Assembly: GCF_001618955.1 (NCBI RefSeq)
Contig: NZ_LVYV01000002.1
Location: forward strand, 124,001-188,000
DNA from: Tardiphaga robiniae
Lineage (GTDB): Bacteria; Pseudomonadota; Alphaproteobacteria; Rhizobiales; Xanthobacteraceae
DNA: 64,000 nucleotides
Direction: 5' to 3'
Part shown: piece by piece, positions 10,429 through 19,476 of the stretch
Layout of the letters: the number at the start of each line of letters is the position of its first letter
How positions within the stretch are numbered: the first letter of the stretch is position 1
The notes under the pieces: model-generated
What the model was told of the DNA's origin: nothing
What the model saw: the letters and a program-made list of their open reading frames with translations, nothing else
Database searches by the model: none
Made by a program: the position numbers and the translations under genes

Positions 10429-11468
10429 CAGAAGTGAACGATGATCTTGCCGAACACCTGTCGGGTTTCCATCCGCCTCAGCGCGGTCTCGACATCGCTG
10501 ATCGGCACTTCGGTATCGATCACCGGCAGCATGCCGTCAGCCATCTTGTCGAGGCTCTCACTGATGTTCTTCATGGTGGCGCCGAACGAACCGAAGATGC
10601 GGTACTGCTGCTGGAACAGCTGCATCAGGTTGATCGTCGTGGTCGGACCCGAGGTCGATCCGCAGGTGACCAGACGGCCGCCGCGCTTCATCACCAGCAG
10701 CGAACCATTGAACGTGTCAGCGCCGACATGTTCGAACACAACATCGACGCCCTTCTTCTTGGTGATCTTGCGGGTCTCGCCCTCGAAACGATCCTTGCGA
10801 TAGTTGATGACGTGGTCGGCGCCGAGCGCCTTCACGCCTTCGATCTTGGAATCGTCGCCGACGGTCGTGATGACGGTGCAACCGATCTTCTTCGCCATCA
10901 TGATGGCGACGGTGCCAATGCCGGAACCGCCGGCATGAACGAGAATGGTCTCGCCGGGCTGCAGCTTCGCATTGTCGAACAGCATGTGCTGCACGGTGGA
11001 GAAGGCGATCGGGGCGCAGGCGGCGTCGCGGAAGCTGATGCCGTCAGGGACGGGGATCACGAGGCGCGCCGGCATGTTCATCAGTTCGCGCGAGAAGCCG
11101 TCGATGTGGAAGCCGTAGAGACCGCCGACATTCTCGCAGAAATTGTCACGGCCTTCCTGGCAGGCCTTGCAGTGGCCGCAGGTCAGAGCGCCATACATCA
11201 CGACCTTCTGGCCGGGCTTTACATGGGTGACGCCCTCGCCGACGGCAGCGACTTCGCCCGAGGCTTCGGCGCCGATCGACAGCGGCAGCTTGCGCTTGGC
11301 GAAGGCCATGCCGCGGAAGCCCCAGACGTCGATATGGTTCAGGGCGACAGCCTTGACGCGGATCTGCACTTCGCCGGCGGCAGGCGGCGGGGGCGGCGGC
11401 ACGTCGACCACGACGAGCTCACGATCGGCAACAAGATTGAGCGCACGCATGAACCGCGTCTCCGGCAA
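10428..11468 (-). CDS. adhXL: zinc-type alcohol dehydrogenase of the VLCFA cluster
   Basis: A 346-residue medium-chain dehydrogenase/reductase. It has the GroES-like N-terminal domain (GAEASGEVAAVGEGV), a structural zinc cluster (CGHCKACQEGRDNFC) and a Rossmann motif HAGGSGIGTVAIM. Its place between fabF1 and lpxXL is that of the adh2XL/fabXL gene of rhizobial acpXL clusters, where it takes part in building the very-long-chain acyl group of lipid A, perhaps as an enoyl or oxo reductase; the exact step is not settled by sequence. Its end overlaps the lpxXL start. An 85-base gap separates it from fabF1XL upstream. Confidence 0.9.
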   Translation of the reverse strand: MPETRFMRALNLVADRELVVVDVPPPPPPAAGEVQIRVKAVALNHIDVWGFRGMAFAKRKLPLSIGAEASGEVAAVGEGVTHVKPGQKVVMYGALTCGHCKACQEGRDNFCENVGGLYGFHIDGFSRELMNMPARLVIPVPDGISFRDAACAPIAFSTVQHMLFDNAKLQPGETILVHAGGSGIGTVAIMMAKKIGCTVITTVGDDSKIEGVKALGADHVINYRKDRFEGETRKITKKKGVDVVFEHVGADTFNGSLLVMKRGGRLVTCGSTSGPTTTINLMQLFQQQYRIFGSFGATMKNISESLDKMADGMLPVIDTEVPISDVETALRRMETRQVFGKIIVHF

Positions 11469-11553
11469 GAAAGGTTGATTTCGGATGGCCTGCGTATCGC
11501 CGGTTCACGCCATGACGTCAACCGGCGAGGGCGGCCAACGGGGCCGGGGAGCC

Positions 11554-12834
11554 TTAAACGGGCTCGCCGGTGAGGATCAGCGAGGCATTTTGGCCACCAA
11601 AGCCGAAGGAATTCGACATCACGGCCGTCACGCGTGCATCGCGGGCGGTATTGGGAACCACGTCGAACGGAATGGCCGGATCGGGAACATCGTAATTGAT
11701 CGTCGGCGGGATCCGCTGGTGTTCCAGGGTGAGCAGCGAGAACACCGCCTCGACAGCGCCGGCGGCGGAGAGCGTGTGGCCGACCATGGACTTGTTCGAC
11801 GAGACCGGAATTTCCTTGGCGCGCTCACCGAACACGCTGGAAATGCCGAGATACTCCATCTTGTCGTTTTCCGGCGTGCCGGTGCCGTGGGCGTTGATGT
11901 AGTCGATCTGGTCCGACGTCAGACCGGCATCCACCAGCGCATTGTTCACGCAGCCGATGATCGGCTTGCCGTCCGGGCTGGAGCGGGTGCGGTGGAAGGA
12001 GTCCGCGAGCTCGCCGCAACCGGCGACAATGCCGAGGATCTTGGCGCCGCGCGCGGTGGCGGCTTCCAGGCTTTCCAGGACCAGCGCACCGGCGCCTTCG
12101 GCCATCACGAAACCATCGCGGTTCTTGGCGAAGGGACGGACAGCTTTCTGCGGCGGGTCGTTATGGGTCGAGAGTGCCGATAGCAGCGAGAAGCGGATCA
12201 GCGCTTCCGGGTTCACCGAACCGTCGGTGGCCACGCACAGCGCCGCATCGGCTTCGCCGCGGCGGATCGCTTCGACGCCGAGCTGGATCGCAGTAGCGCC
12301 GGAGGCACAAGCGGTTGACAGCGAGATCGGTGAGCCCTTGGTGCCGAACGTGTCCGCGAGATGATCGGCGACCGAGCCGAACAGGAAGCGGCGGTGATAC
12401 TGAACGAACTTGCCGCCACCGGCGACGCGCAGCAGCGTGTCGTAATTGATGTCGCTATTGGCGCCGGCGGCCTTGGCCAGCACCTGGCGCTGCGGCCACT
12501 CGACTTCGACAGGCGCAACCGCGAGGAACAGCGGGCCGGGGAAGTCGCCCTTGCTGCCGATATTGGCCTGCGCGATGGCTTCCTCGGTGACGAGTTCGCC
12601 GAGCTTCTCGGAGAGGTCAGTGGAGGAAAACGGCTCGACCGGCACGAAATCGATCGTGCCTGCCATCGTCGTCTTCATGCCGTCGATGGGAAAGCGGGTG
12701 ATGGTGCGAATGCCGGACTCGCCGGCGGTGAGCTTGGCCCAGTTGTCCTCTTTGCCGGCGCCGAGCGATGTCACGACACCCATGCCTGTGACAACGACGA
12801 TCGGTCGGCCGAAATTATCGCGCGTTGCAGTCAT
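11554..12834 (-). CDS. fabF1XL: beta-ketoacyl-ACP synthase, catalytically complete (FabF1XL)
   Basis: A 426-residue thiolase-fold condensing enzyme. The active triad is intact: nucleophile Cys176 in STACASGA, His316 in INAHGTGTP and His353 in SVGHTLSAAGA (written here as SMVGHTLSAAG). It should elongate AcpXL-bound fatty acids toward C26-C28. It sits downstream of fabF2XL, whose active site is degenerate, so the pair may work as a heterodimer. A palindromic repeat lies in the 113-base gap between the two genes, which is unusual inside this operon. Confidence 0.93.
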   Translation of the reverse strand: MTATRDNFGRPIVVVTGMGVVTSLGAGKEDNWAKLTAGESGIRTITRFPIDGMKTTMAGTIDFVPVEPFSSTDLSEKLGELVTEEAIAQANIGSKGDFPGPLFLAVAPVEVEWPQRQVLAKAAGANSDINYDTLLRVAGGGKFVQYHRRFLFGSVADHLADTFGTKGSPISLSTACASGATAIQLGVEAIRRGEADAALCVATDGSVNPEALIRFSLLSALSTHNDPPQKAVRPFAKNRDGFVMAEGAGALVLESLEAATARGAKILGIVAGCGELADSFHRTRSSPDGKPIIGCVNNALVDAGLTSDQIDYINAHGTGTPENDKMEYLGISSVFGERAKEIPVSSNKSMVGHTLSAAGAVEAVFSLLTLEHQRIPPTINYDVPDPAIPFDVVPNTARDARVTAVMSNSFGFGGQNASLILTGEPV

Positions 12835-12866
12835 GCTCTCTCCATCGGCCGCGTCGACCGCTTAAC

Positions 12867-12916
12867 TTGAGCATGATCCCGAAAAGTGGATGCCGGTCGG
12901 ATAAGATCATGCTCAA
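12867..12916. repeat. dispersed palindromic repeat, copy 2
   Basis: A 50-base palindrome between fabF2XL and fabF1XL. The arms TTGAGCATGATC and GATCATGCTCAA are exact complements; the core GATCCCGAAAAGTGGATGCC equals the reverse complement of the element at 22473 except that four bases (TTTT side of the hairpin) are missing here. It is a mobile-looking intergenic repeat and could form an RNA hairpin inside the operon. Confidence 0.85.
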
Positions 12917-12947
12917 ACATAAGAAAAATCTAGAGCCCAACGAGGCT

Positions 12948-14150
12948 CTAGATGGCTTCAACCAGCGCCATGCCTTCGCCGCGCCAATGACCGGCGCCGA
13001 TCACCACAATCTGGGTGGGCTTGCCGGACTTTTCAATCTCAAGGCCGGTTGAATCGTTCGGCGGAAACATCGCGCCGCGCGAGATCGCAAGGGCCGCAAG
13101 GCCGAGGCCGAGCGGAAATTGGGTTTCGAGCGTATGACCGAAGAGAGTGCCGGTGCCGCGGATGGCGACATCGGCATGATCCTTCAGGAAGGTGCGCTCT
13201 TCGGAGGTGACAGGCTCCGCGCCGGTCGCGCCGGTGATGATCGCTGCGTCACTCCTGGCGCCGAGCTGCGACCACAGTTTTTGCAGCGACGTCGTGACTT
13301 CGCCGGGCGTCTTGCGACGGGCTTGATCGGCAACGACGCTCTTCAAGCGTGCCAGCGGCTTGGCTCCGCGCGCTTCAGCATGCGCCCTGGATTCGATGAC
13401 GAGGAACGCGCCAGCCGAGCCGAGCGCGAAGCCCGAATTCGCTTCGCGTGCCCACACGGTCTCGAATTTGTTCTTCAGGTTGAAGTCGTCGAATTCGTAT
13501 AGCAGCAGCAGATCCTTGCGCTCGCCGTTATGCGCGGCGCCGATCAGTGCGATGTCGCTCTGGCCCGAGGCGATGCGTGCCAGCGCAATGCGCGCAGCAT
13601 CGACGCCGGCGGCTTCCTCGCCCATGAAGGTACGCGACGAGCCGGTGACGCCGTGCACGATGGCGATGTTGCCGGCCAGCAGGTTCGAGAGTTGCGCCAG
13701 AAACAGGGTCGGACGAAGATCGTTCAGGAGCTTTTCGTTCAGCAGACCCGGCGATGCTGCGCCATAGCCTTCCGAATTCAGGATACCGGAATCGACGGCG
13801 AGATCGCGCTCACCGCCACCGGCGGCGACGATCATGTCCATCCTCGACAGGATGTCCTTATTGCCCTTCACGCCCGCGGAATCGAGCGCGAGGCCGGCGG
13901 CATAGGTGCCGATCCGTTGCCAGGCTTCCATCTGACGCTGATCGCCCTTCTTGGGAATCTGCGCGTCGTACGAGACCGGCGCGAGGGGGTGGACGATGTT
14001 CGGCGCGAAGCCGGTTTCATCGACATTGATACGCTTGTTGTTCAACGCATTCCAATGCGCGTCAGGGCCTTCGCCCAATGACGTGGCGAGGCCAATGCCG
14101 GTGATCCACGCTTCCACCGGCTCGGATGTCATCGGTCGGGTTTCAGCCAT
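12948..14150 (-). CDS. fabF2XL: beta-ketoacyl-ACP synthase-like protein lacking the catalytic Cys (FabF2XL)
   Basis: A 400-residue condensing-enzyme homologue in the fabF2XL position. Where active FabF proteins have TACATG, this protein reads VTGSSRTFMG, so a serine (about residue 171) stands at the nucleophile position, and the first active-site histidine is also not visible (the region reads ITGATGAEPV). The second His is kept in LFGHTLETQ. This resembles chain-length-factor partners of type II polyketide synthases rather than an active synthase. It probably pairs with FabF1XL to set chain length; that is inference. The start overlaps the fabZXL stop by eight bases. Confidence 0.9.
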   Translation of the reverse strand: MAETRPMTSEPVEAWITGIGLATSLGEGPDAHWNALNNKRINVDETGFAPNIVHPLAPVSYDAQIPKKGDQRQMEAWQRIGTYAAGLALDSAGVKGNKDILSRMDMIVAAGGGERDLAVDSGILNSEGYGAASPGLLNEKLLNDLRPTLFLAQLSNLLAGNIAIVHGVTGSSRTFMGEEAAGVDAARIALARIASGQSDIALIGAAHNGERKDLLLLYEFDDFNLKNKFETVWAREANSGFALGSAGAFLVIESRAHAEARGAKPLARLKSVVADQARRKTPGEVTTSLQKLWSQLGARSDAAIITGATGAEPVTSEERTFLKDHADVAIRGTGTLFGHTLETQFPLGLGLAALAISRGAMFPPNDSTGLEIEKSGKPTQIVVIGAGHWRGEGMALVEAI

Positions 14151-14616
14151 TGGTGATCGCCTGTAGGGGAAATCCGATGCGCTCGGCCACGATGTCCATG
14201 TGCCCGCGCAGATCCGGATGGGGAAACGGGACGGTCTTGAAGGTGAGCTGCGCGTTGCAGGTCAGCTTGCCGTCGACCTTGATCTTGACAGTGGTCATGT
14301 AGAAGCCGTCGCCTTCGTGCAGCACGCTGGCGTTGATGTCCAGCTTCGTACCCGGCGTGATGAAGGTGCGCATCTTGGCTTCCTTCACCGCGGCCAGGAA
14401 CGGCATGCGCTTGAACTTCATCAGCGCGATCAGCAGCCAGCCCGAAGTCTGCGCCATCGACTCGATCAGCAGCACGCCGGGCATCAGTGGGTAGCCCGGG
14501 AAGTGGCCCTCGAAGATGGTGCTGGTTTCGGGGACGTTCGCTTCAACCGTGATCGTCCGTTCGCCGACATTGAGGTCGGTGATGCGGTCGATCAGGTGAA
14601 AATATTCGAGGTTCAT
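14143..14616 (-). CDS. fabZXL: 3-hydroxyacyl-ACP dehydratase FabZXL
   Basis: A 157-residue hot-dog fold dehydratase. The FabZ signature GHFPGYPLMPGVLLIES is present with the catalytic His in HFPG and the acidic residue in LLIESMAQ. It removes water from 3-hydroxyacyl-AcpXL during each elongation round. It lies nine bases after acpXL and overlaps fabF2XL, so the three are read together. Length is normal for FabZ. Confidence 0.93.
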   Translation of the reverse strand: MNLEYFHLIDRITDLNVGERTITVEANVPETSTIFEGHFPGYPLMPGVLLIESMAQTSGWLLIALMKFKRMPFLAAVKEAKMRTFITPGTKLDINASVLHEGDGFYMTTVKIKVDGKLTCNAQLTFKTVPFPHPDLRGHMDIVAERIGFPLQAITNG

Positions 14617-14625
14617 GGCGGGGCG

Positions 14626-14907
14626 TTACGCGCCCTTGGCCGCGACCAATTCGTCGATGCGCGCGCTGAGGTTCTTCAGGACAAAATACTGCTCGGTGGT
14701 CGCCTTGCCGTCATTGACCTCCTGGGTCCATTTTTCGAGCGGCAGTTTGATCCCGAACGCCTTGTCGATCGCAAAAGCGATATCCAGGAAGTCGAGGCTG
14801 TCGATCCCCAGATCGTCGATGGCGTGGCTTTCCGGCGTGATCGTGTCGCGGGGAATGTCGCAAGTCTCGGCGATGATTGTAGCGACCTGATCGAATGTGG
14901 AGGACAT
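14626..14907 (-). CDS. acpXL: acyl carrier protein AcpXL
   Basis: A 93-residue specialised acyl carrier protein. The phosphopantetheine serine is Ser37 in [10 protein letters not shown]. The sequence from [12 protein letters not shown] to the end matches the pattern of rhizobial AcpXL, which carries the long 27-hydroxylated chain for lipid A. A longer frame begins at 14961, but ATG 14907 gives the family N terminus. It is the first gene of the minus-strand operon acpXL-fabZXL-fabF2XL-fabF1XL-adhXL-lpxXL, so the operon promoter should lie just upstream in 14908-15096. Confidence 0.95.
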   Translation of the reverse strand: MSSTFDQVATIIAETCDIPRDTITPESHAIDDLGIDSLDFLDIAFAIDKAFGIKLPLEKWTQEVNDGKATTEQYFVLKNLSARIDELVAAKGA

Positions 14908-15096
14908 TACTAAGCCTTTGATATATTGAAGATAATGTTCGATCGGCGCGCGCAAAGACAAGCCTTCGCCCCGGGGCAGTCCCGGTCCGCCGTATAGAGT
15001 CGATTGCCCGTATATCGGAGCGGGGGCGGCAGTTCAATGCAGTTGAGCGCTCGCTCACCAGCCCCTGTGGGCTGTGGAAAGAGGGTTTGGCGCCCC

Positions 15097-15444
15097 TCAG
15101 CCGTGCGGCGCAACAATATGGGCGCAGTCCCGGCGGCCCATCAACACGCAATCCTGGGTTTTGCGGAGATCCGCGATGCTGACCGCGAGCCAGATCCCGA
15201 CACCCACGAGGATCACCGTGAAGCCGAAGGCTGCGCTATTGGCCAGCATCCGGTGGCGGAAGTCGTCGGGGTCGTCCTGTGCCTGTTGATAGCGGGACAG
15301 GTCGCTGGCGCCGGTGGTTTGGCGGCGGCGGGGGTGGTCGGCGGGAGCGGTGGGATGGTGTGGCAGCGTGTCGGAGGTGCGCGGCACGAAACGTAGCACG
15401 CGGTGCTCGTCATCCTCTCTGATAATCGGCTGCTGGGTCTTCAT
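15097..15444 (-). CDS. small single-pass membrane protein, unknown function
   Basis: A protein of about 115 residues with a charged Pro/His/Arg-rich N-terminal half and one C-terminal membrane helix (AAFGFTVILVGVGIWLAV), then a short tail with two cysteines. The frame is open much further upstream, but MKTQQPIIRE at 15444 is the most plausible start; an ATG at 15462 is also possible and neither has a clear ribosome site. It points away from the ParB-like gene at 15620, with a shared 175-base promoter region. No family function is recognised. Confidence 0.55.
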   Translation of the reverse strand: MKTQQPIIREDDEHRVLRFVPRTSDTLPHHPTAPADHPRRRQTTGASDLSRYQQAQDDPDDFRHRMLANSAAFGFTVILVGVGIWLAVSIADLRKTQDCVLMGRRDCAHIVAPHG

Positions 15445-15619
15445 CGTCGTGGGTCTGCGCATGCAATGTCGCAGTGTAACATGAGGCGGCTGCTTCGCGC
15501 AGATAAAGTCCGCATGGCACGGATGCGGCAATCGTCGGAGATGACGTGGAACTGATCCGTATCGACGCGGCGGCCATGCCATAGTTGGTTTTGAACAGAC
15601 GTCAGATATGGGAGGCCAC

Positions 15620-16246
15620 ATGCCGAACACACGCGAACCGTTGCTGCATCCGGTCCCAATCCTGTCGCTGCGGCCAACGCAGATGACGGTGGGCATGCGC
15701 GAGGTGAAGGAGAAGCGCAAACGATGGCGTGCACATAAATCGAAGCGCAAACAGGCCGAACTGCTCGGCCAGCACATGATCCCGGTGGTGCTCGGGCCCG
15801 ACCAGCGCCACTATGTCGTCGACCACCATCATCTCGCACGTGCGCTGCATGACGAAGGCGTGAAGGATGTGCTCGTCACCGTGATCGCGGATCTCACGAT
15901 GGTCGATATGAAAGCCTTCTGGGGTGTGCTCGATCACCGCCGCTGGGCCTATCCCTATGACGCCAAGGGCGAGCGGCGGCACTTCAAGGATATTCCGAAA
16001 TCGGTGACGGGCCTGAAGGACGATCCGTTCCGCAGCCTGGCCGGCGAAATTCGCCGCGCTGGCGGCTATGCCAAGGACACCACGCCGTTCAGCGAATTCC
16101 TGTGGGCGGACCTGTTTCGCAGCCGGCTCTCCACCAAGGAGGTCGAGGCCGATTTCGCCAAGGCATTGGAGAAGGCACTGGCAATCGCCAAAAGCAAGGA
16201 TGCGATCTATTTGCCCGGCTGGTGCGGACCGGCGTCGGACGACTGA
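15620..16246 (+). CDS. ParB-like nuclease-domain protein (ParBc_2 type)
   Basis: A 208-residue protein of the putative ParB-like family. It opens with the ParB-type pattern HPVPILSLRPTQMTVGMREV and contains VVDHHHLARALHDEG, where chromosomal ParB proteins have the GERR box. No helix-turn-helix or CTP-type partition partner is seen, so it is unlikely to be the chromosome-segregation ParB. GGAGG five bases before ATG 15620 fixes this start over ATG 15608. Its 3' end overlaps the converging MgtC-like gene by about 40 bases. A function beyond the fold cannot be given. Confidence 0.8.
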   Translation: MPNTREPLLHPVPILSLRPTQMTVGMREVKEKRKRWRAHKSKRKQAELLGQHMIPVVLGPDQRHYVVDHHHLARALHDEGVKDVLVTVIADLTMVDMKAFWGVLDHRRWAYPYDAKGERRHFKDIPKSVTGLKDDPFRSLAGEIRRAGGYAKDTTPFSEFLWADLFRSRLSTKEVEADFAKALEKALAIAKSKDAIYLPGWCGPASDD

Positions 16247-16716
16247 GGCGCATCCATCGGGATCGCAGTGGGATCGCCTTTGCCGCCGAGCACGCGATGC
16301 AGGGCGCGTTCGATCCTTCCGCCGAGCAGCAGCACAACGAAGGCGATCACCACCGAGACGGTGACAATGCGCCAGTGACCCGCGCCGCACATGATGCCGA
16401 CACAGGCTGTCAGCCAGACGCAGGCGGCGCTGGTCAGGCCACGGACGCGGAAATGCCGCTCGGCATGAAAGATCACGCCGGCACCGAGAAAGCCGACGCC
16501 TGTGAGGACGCCCTGAATGACCCGGCTCCCGGCATCCGTGAAGCCGCCTTTGCCGAGCGGATCTGCCAGCACCACGATCATGGCGGTGGCCAGGCTGACC
16601 AGCCCCAGCGTGCGCACGCCCACGGGCTTGCCGTGCAGATCGCGGTTGAGGCCGATGGCGCCGCCAACCAGGGCGGCGACGCCCAGACGCAAGATGATGT
16701 CCGACCAGTCGAGCAA
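16207..16716 (-). CDS. MgtC/SapB family membrane protein
   Basis: A 169-residue inner-membrane protein with four to five hydrophobic segments and the MgtC N-terminal pattern GAIGLNRDLHGKPVGVRTLGLV followed by GFLGAGVIF. Members affect magnesium homeostasis, acid tolerance or membrane potential; some pathogens use them for survival at low Mg. No mgtB-type transporter lies next to it, and the short C terminus lacks the ACT-like domain of the longer members. Its 3' end overlaps the ParB-like gene, which converges on it. Confidence 0.88.
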   Translation of the reverse strand: MLDWSDIILRLGVAALVGGAIGLNRDLHGKPVGVRTLGLVSLATAMIVVLADPLGKGGFTDAGSRVIQGVLTGVGFLGAGVIFHAERHFRVRGLTSAACVWLTACVGIMCGAGHWRIVTVSVVIAFVVLLLGGRIERALHRVLGGKGDPTAIPMDAPQSSDAGPHQPGK

Positions 16717-16742
16717 TGCGAGATCCTTCTAAACCCGGGCCA

Positions 16743-17321
16743 TTACTTCGGCAGCCGGCCCATCATATAGAATTCGTCATTCGGCTTCATGTTGGTGACA
16801 TTGGCCATCCGGTTCGACAGCGCGAAGAAGGCCGAGATCGCGGTGATGTCCCAGATATCGTCGTCGCTGAAGCCGTGGCCGGAGACCTCGGCGAAATCCT
16901 GCTCGCCGATGGTCTCGGCGGACCGGCTCACTTTCATGGCGAAATCCAGCATCGCACGCTGCTTTGGCGTGATGTCGGCCTTGTGGTAGTTGACGGCGAT
17001 CTGGTCGGCGATGGTCGGGTTCTTGGCGCGAATGCGCAGGATCGCACCATGCGCGATGACGCAATAATGACACTGGTTGGCGGCTGACGTCGCGACCACG
17101 ATCATCTCACGCTCGGCCTTGGTCAACCCGCTGTCTTTTTCCATCAGGGCGTCGTGATAGGCGAAGAACGCGCGGAATTCGTCGGGGCGATAGGCCAGCG
17201 ACAGGAATACGTTCGGCACGAAGCCGGACTTTTCCTGCACGCCCATAATGCGCGTGCGGATGTCCTCGGGCAGCTTGTCGAGGGCGGGTGTCGGAAAGCG
17301 TTTCGCAATCGGCTGGGTCAT
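16743..17321 (-). CDS. AhpD/CMD-type peroxidase-related protein
   Basis: A 192-residue carboxymuconolactone decarboxylase-family protein. The AhpD redox motif appears as CHYCVIAHG within SAANQCHYCV. Proteins of this type reduce peroxides together with a thiol partner or act as uncharacterised peroxidases. The frame is open to 17396, but ATG 17321 (MTQPIAKRF) follows a GGGA-containing leader and gives the family start. It stands alone between mgtC-like and herA-like genes in the same direction. Confidence 0.88.
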   Translation of the reverse strand: MTQPIAKRFPTPALDKLPEDIRTRIMGVQEKSGFVPNVFLSLAYRPDEFRAFFAYHDALMEKDSGLTKAEREMIVVATSAANQCHYCVIAHGAILRIRAKNPTIADQIAVNYHKADITPKQRAMLDFAMKVSRSAETIGEQDFAEVSGHGFSDDDIWDITAISAFFALSNRMANVTNMKPNDEFYMMGRLPK

Positions 17322-17411
17322 CTGGCGTTCCCGTGAACGTTTCTGTTTCACGAGACCATAGGCGATCACGCCGTCACCGCAAAGCGCTTGCGGCAATGCA
17401 AGCCGATGCGA

Positions 17412-19172
17412 TTAGCGCAGCGGTTTCTTGAGCAGCGAGAAGCGATCCGGATCGAGGCCGAGCGAGGGCTGCAGCATCGGGGCTTCGACGGTGCGGCTCG
17501 GCGTTGCCAGCGGCCGCTCGATGAAGCCGGGATCGTTCGGCACATCGCGATGCGATGTGGCGCCGCGCCAGCGTTCCAGCACCGCGCTGACGAACTGCAT
17601 GTCGTGACCGGCGGCAACCGAGGGCACTGTCGCGATGGTGGCTTCCGAGCGCGGCAGTTGATGCGGCGGCACTTCCTTGAAACGCAGGCGGGTCGGCAAT
17701 GCGACGCCTTCACCGAAGGCGAGTACTTCGCGGGTACCGAGTGACGGCACGAACGAGAGCAAGTTGGCGGCAGCATCCGACACCGCGGAGCGCAGCAGGG
17801 CCTGGTCGCGCTCGTTGGCGAGGCGCATGGCGAACAGTGTGTTGCACTGGGAAATGATCGTGGCGTCGAGTTCTGCCGGACGCTGCGTTACGAGGCCGAG
17901 ATAGACGCCGTACTTGCGGCCTTCCTTGGCGATGCGCGACACTGCCTTGCGGGTCGGGCCAAAGCCGATATTGCGGTCGGCGGAGGCGTAGCGATGCGCT
18001 TCCTCGCAGACGAACAGCAGTGGCGAGGCGCCGTCGCTCCACAGGCCGAAATCGAATGCCATACGACAGAGCACCGACACCACGCTATCGACGACTTCCG
18101 CGGGGAAGCCGGCGAGCTGCATGATGGTCATCGGCTTGCCGTTGGCGGGCAGGCGGAACAGATGGCTGATCACTTCCGCCATGGTGTCGCCGCCGACATT
18201 GGCGTTGTCGAACATGAAGGCGTAGCGCGGGTCGTTCTTCACCGCTTCGATACGCGAGATCAGCTTGTGATACTGGATACGCGACGAGCGGTTCTCGAGC
18301 TTGCCCATGCGCTCGTCGATCAGCGAGATCAAATCGACCAGGCGATAAGGCACCGGCGTATCGACGGTGTAGCCGATGGTCTTGGGATCGATGCGCTTGA
18401 GGCCAATGCGGTCGGCGTTCTGGTATTGCGTGTAGACGCCCTTGGCGATCGGGATGACTTCCGAGAGGATTTCGAGCTCTTCGGGCACGCCGGGGCGGCC
18501 GGCGAACAGCACGTCGACGATTTCCTCGAAATTGAACAGCCAGAACGGCAGTTTAAGATTGCGCGGGTTCAGCACCAGCGACTTATCGCCGAAACAGCGG
18601 CCATATTCGTTATGCACATCGAGCAGGAAGATGCGCAGATGCGGGCGCGACTTCAGGATTTCATTGAGCAGCAGTGACACGCCGGTGGATTTACCGACAC
18701 CGGTAGAGCCGAGCACCGCGAAATGCTTGCTCAGCATTTCCTCGACGTCGACGTAAGCCGTCACCGTTTTGTCCTGCTGCAGCGTGCCCACGTTGATCTG
18801 CTCGGAGCCGGACGGCGCATAGACCGTGCGCAGGTCATGAGTGCTGATCAGATCGACGATGTCGTCGATGGTGGGGTAGTTGGTGACGCCGCGCTGAAAC
18901 TTGGCCTGGTCCCCCGACCCCAGGATTTCGCCAAGCAGATCGACCGAGGCGCTCGCGATATACATGTCCGATGCATGCATGTTCTCGGCGGACACCTCCG
19001 TGATCATGGCGATGATGGTGGAGGAGGCGCAACGGATGCTGACGAAGCGGCCGACGGTACCGCGCATCTCCGAGGGTGTCATCGGGCTCACGGCGAGCAA
19101 TCCGACGCGGGCCAGCGAGCCCCGTACCGAGATAATGCGCCCGAACGACGCCGCTGCGTTTAAACTGGTCAT
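17412..19172 (-). CDS. HerA-like hexameric ATPase / DNA translocase (DUF87)
   Basis: A 586-residue protein. An N-terminal beta-barrel (HAS-barrel) region includes GRIISVRGSLARVG. The Walker A motif GSTGVGKST is at about 155-163, the Walker B/sensor region is LLFVCEEAHRYAS, and an arginine-rich motif GRKYGVYLGLVTQRP follows. HerA proteins pump DNA, often with the nuclease NurA or with SIR2 or other effectors in defence systems. No nuclease or SIR2 gene is adjacent, so this looks like the stand-alone HerA common in alphaproteobacteria. It is divergent from the LysR gene across a 304-base gap. Confidence 0.88.
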   Translation of the reverse strand: MTSLNAAASFGRIISVRGSLARVGLLAVSPMTPSEMRGTVGRFVSIRCASSTIIAMITEVSAENMHASDMYIASASVDLLGEILGSGDQAKFQRGVTNYPTIDDIVDLISTHDLRTVYAPSGSEQINVGTLQQDKTVTAYVDVEEMLSKHFAVLGSTGVGKSTGVSLLLNEILKSRPHLRIFLLDVHNEYGRCFGDKSLVLNPRNLKLPFWLFNFEEIVDVLFAGRPGVPEELEILSEVIPIAKGVYTQYQNADRIGLKRIDPKTIGYTVDTPVPYRLVDLISLIDERMGKLENRSSRIQYHKLISRIEAVKNDPRYAFMFDNANVGGDTMAEVISHLFRLPANGKPMTIMQLAGFPAEVVDSVVSVLCRMAFDFGLWSDGASPLLFVCEEAHRYASADRNIGFGPTRKAVSRIAKEGRKYGVYLGLVTQRPAELDATIISQCNTLFAMRLANERDQALLRSAVSDAAANLLSFVPSLGTREVLAFGEGVALPTRLRFKEVPPHQLPRSEATIATVPSVAAGHDMQFVSAVLERWRGATSHRDVPNDPGFIERPLATPSRTVEAPMLQPSLGLDPDRFSLLKKPLR

Positions 19173-19476
19173 TGATGAATTCGCGTCTCACGCCCCGGTT
19201 GGGCCGACTATGCAGGTCAGGGACTGGACAAATTGTTAAGGCACGTCCGCGGGCTATCGGTGGGCTCTGCTCGTCAAAATTGCATTGTGGAATTAGCTCC
19301 GCATTGGAATGCGAAACCCCAGCACTGGATACCTTGCCGTTCAAGGCCGGCGATCTGGCTTTACGCGGTTTTAACCAGCCCGAGATGTCGGTATATGCTG
19401 GCGTCGTAACCCTGCATGGTTCGTTATCGCTGCGTTATCTCAACGGGGTTGCCTTCGGCCCGTGTACGGACCTCTT
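19173..19476. other. intergenic region between herA-like and lysR genes
   Basis: A 304-base divergent spacer that must hold the promoters of both neighbours. It is more A/T-rich than the flanking genes. A loose direct repeat (GTTATC) near 19424-19438 just upstream of the LysR start is a possible self-control site, but no clear -35/-10 pair or gene is seen. Confidence 0.5.

Noticed and set aside
10350..11573. Long plus-strand frame over lpxXL/adhXL
   Set aside because: Shadow of conserved minus-strand genes; no family pattern and no ribosome site.
17412..19172. HerA-like ATPase considered as part of a SIR2-HerA or NurA-HerA defence system
   Set aside because: No SIR2, nuclease or other effector gene is adjacent on either side; it looks like the common stand-alone form.
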